DNA of 7,321 nucleotides, taken from Anaerolineae bacterium (GTDB lineage: Bacteria > Chloroflexota > Anaerolineae > 4572-78). The notes below the pieces were generated by a model. The model saw only the letters and a list, made by a program, of their open reading frames with translations, did not search any database and was not told where the DNA came from. A program made the translations under genes and the position numbers. Location of the stretch: the NCBI GenBank assembly GCA_027022125.1, contig JALVZI010000477.1:1-7321 (forward strand). Reading direction: 5' to 3'. Shown one piece after another: positions 6,805 to 7,321 of the stretch. Every line of letters begins with the position of its first letter. The first letter of the stretch is position 1.

Positions 6805-6842
6805 TCCCCCCTCCCTTTGATGGAGGAGGGAGGGTGAAAATC
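6800..6842. repeat. Second C/G-rich palindromic element
   Basis: Outer arms GATTTTC (6800-6806) and GAAAATC (6836-6842) pair, as do inner arms CCCTCCC (6809-6815) and GGGAGGG (6828-6834). The only irregularity between them is CC opposite a single T. It directly follows the hairpin at 6777-6799 and shares its CCCTCCC / TTTGA vocabulary, so the two look like diverged copies or halves of one dispersed repeat. Confidence 0.65.
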
Positions 6843-6956
6843 CGGTCAGACAAATAGTTCGTTCAAAATACAATCACACGCTGTACAGATACAAGTAGAG
6901 TATGGTTCATTTGAATAACAATCACCTTGACAAATAACTGTCCGACACCAATGCGA

Positions 6957-6984
6957 AGCAAGGAGCAGGAAGCAGGGGGCAAGG
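6957..6984. repeat. Four-unit 7-bp repeat (AGCAGGG family)
   Basis: The units are AGCAAGG, AGCAGGA, AGCAGGG and GGCAAGG, in exact 7-bp phase. On the other strand this is a CCCTGCT-type repeat. It has the same unit length as the large array at 1694-2004 but a different unit sequence. Confidence 0.7.
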
Positions 6985-7057
6985 GAATATATTTCAACGA
7001 ACAATCGTCGCCATGGAAATTATTCGTTCCATTCCCAATTCGTTGCTGCCCTGTTCC

Positions 7058-7078
7058 GGGCGACCACAAGGGTCGCCC
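7058..7078. repeat. Palindromic repeat element, copy 1 (GGGCGACC arms)
   Basis: GGGCGACC (7058-7065) pairs with GGTCGCCC (7071-7078) around the loop ACAAG, and CTAC follows directly. The ending CGCCCCTAC recurs almost unchanged in the element about 80 bases on, pointing to a dispersed repeat family. No T run follows on the plus strand, so a terminator role is not supported. Confidence 0.65.
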
Positions 7079-7134
7079 CTACATATCAAACGAATATCCA
7101 GATTGATTTTGCACTAGAAATATGAAGACAGATT

Positions 7135-7162
7135 GTAGAGGCGGCTCGCAAGCCGCCCCTAC
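7135..7162. repeat. Palindromic repeat element, copy 2 (GGCGGCT arms)
   Basis: GGCGGCT (7140-7146) pairs with AGCCGCC (7151-7157) around CGCA. After one A/C mismatch the stem continues with GTAG (7135-7138) against CTAC (7159-7162). The outer GTAG/CTAC pairing and the CGCCCCTAC ending relate it to the element at 7058-7078, but its inner stem differs in sequence while keeping its pairing. Confidence 0.65.
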
Positions 7163-7227
7163 GAATTTTAGCGCGAACCAACCGTCTTTTGGTTTCGTAA
7201 GGGCACGCTAAACAGATACCCGGAATC

Positions 7228-7256
7228 AAAAAAGGTCAGCCGGGCGACTGACCTTT
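7228..7256 (-). terminator. Intrinsic terminator of the tRNA-Gly transcript
   Basis: On the minus strand AAAGGTCAG (7256-7248) pairs with CTGACCTTT (7239-7231) around an 8-base loop, and the 3' arm runs into six T (7233-7228). This is a textbook rho-independent terminator two bases beyond the tRNA 3' end, in the right orientation for it. Confidence 0.9.
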
Positions 7257-7258
7257 AG

Positions 7259-7321
7259 AGCGGGTAAAGGGACTCGAACCCTTGACATCAACCTTGGGAA
7301 GGTTGCGTTCTACCACTGAAC
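7259..7321 (-). tRNA. tRNA-Gly (anticodon CCC), 5' end beyond window
   Basis: On the minus strand the window edge starts at the D-arm (GTTC stem, AGTGGTA loop, GAAC). The anticodon stem CAACC/GGTTG follows with loop TTCCCAA, so the anticodon is CCC and reads the glycine codon GGG. Next come a variable region, the T-arm AAGGG-TTCGAGT-CCCTT and the 3' acceptor strand TACCCGC with a T discriminator base, as usual for bacterial glycine tRNAs. The first nine bases lie beyond the window. The 3' CCA is not encoded, so it must be added after transcription. It is followed by a strong terminator and is convergent with the protease operon. Confidence 0.95.

Larger units (their letters stand above)
6743..7227. 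other. Gene-free region with palindromes and short repeats
   Basis: No convincing gene lies between the subtilase stop and the tRNA terminator. The short open frames here run through the palindromes and 7-bp repeats and resemble no protein. The region holds two C/G-rich hairpins (6777-6842), a four-unit 7-bp repeat (6957-6984) and two related palindromic elements (7058-7078, 7135-7162). The AT-richer stretch 6843-6956 shows nothing I can name. Confidence 0.7.

Noticed and set aside
6924..6955. Sigma-70-type promoter starting at TTGACA
   Set aside because: The -35-like TTGACA is perfect, but 17 bases downstream the sequence is AATGCG, not a -10 box, and no gene follows on the plus strand.
6863..7069. 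Small minus-strand ORF in the gene-free region
   Set aside because: It runs through a palindromic element and the 7-bp repeat, has no ribosome binding site and no recognisable protein features.

Overview
The window looks like genomic or metagenomic DNA from a member of the Chloroflexota, probably Anaerolineae-like. Three things suggest this: secreted proteases carrying a VYLPLILKN / LLFPIYKN-type motif that I associate with exported Chloroflexota proteins, abundant 7-bp intergenic repeats, and palindromic repeats ending in CCCCTAC. This assignment is inference, not proof.

Layout. (1) Positions 1-722, minus strand: a very GC-rich partner-switching pair, an anti-sigma-factor ATPase (RsbW/SpoIIAB-like) followed by a STAS anti-sigma-factor antagonist (RsbV/SpoIIAA-like) that runs off the window. 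(2) About 723-875: a C- and G-homopolymer-rich stretch in which composition and coding strand both change. The M23 gene to the right has no signal peptide or credible start, so this is either a real rearrangement or an assembly join. (3) About 843-1691, plus: an M23 (LytM-type) peptidase with intact zinc-site motifs, truncated at its N-terminus, with a C-terminal carboxypeptidase-regulatory-like domain. (4) 1694-2004: a mosaic of several families of 7-bp repeats that continues into the next reading frame. (5) 1878-6742, plus: a two-gene protease unit with a 17-bp gap, made of an exported HEFNH zinc metalloprotease (MXAN_6640-like) and a KP-43-like S8 subtilase with an apparently duplicated prodomain and extra C-terminal beta domains. 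(6) 6743-7227: no gene, but two C/G-rich hairpins, a short 7-bp repeat cluster and two related palindromic elements. (7) 7228-7321, minus: a partial tRNA-Gly(CCC) with a strong intrinsic terminator.

How it fits together. The M23, metalloprotease and subtilase genes encode a secreted hydrolase set on one strand, and the last two are almost certainly cotranscribed. Both carry the same short LP/FP...KN motif, so they may share a surface or export route. The most unusual feature is the 7-bp repeat mosaic, which seems to have become the start codon region, n-region and beginning of the hydrophobic core of the metalloprotease signal peptide. The anti-sigma pair has no visible functional link to the proteases and may not be a genuine neighbour.
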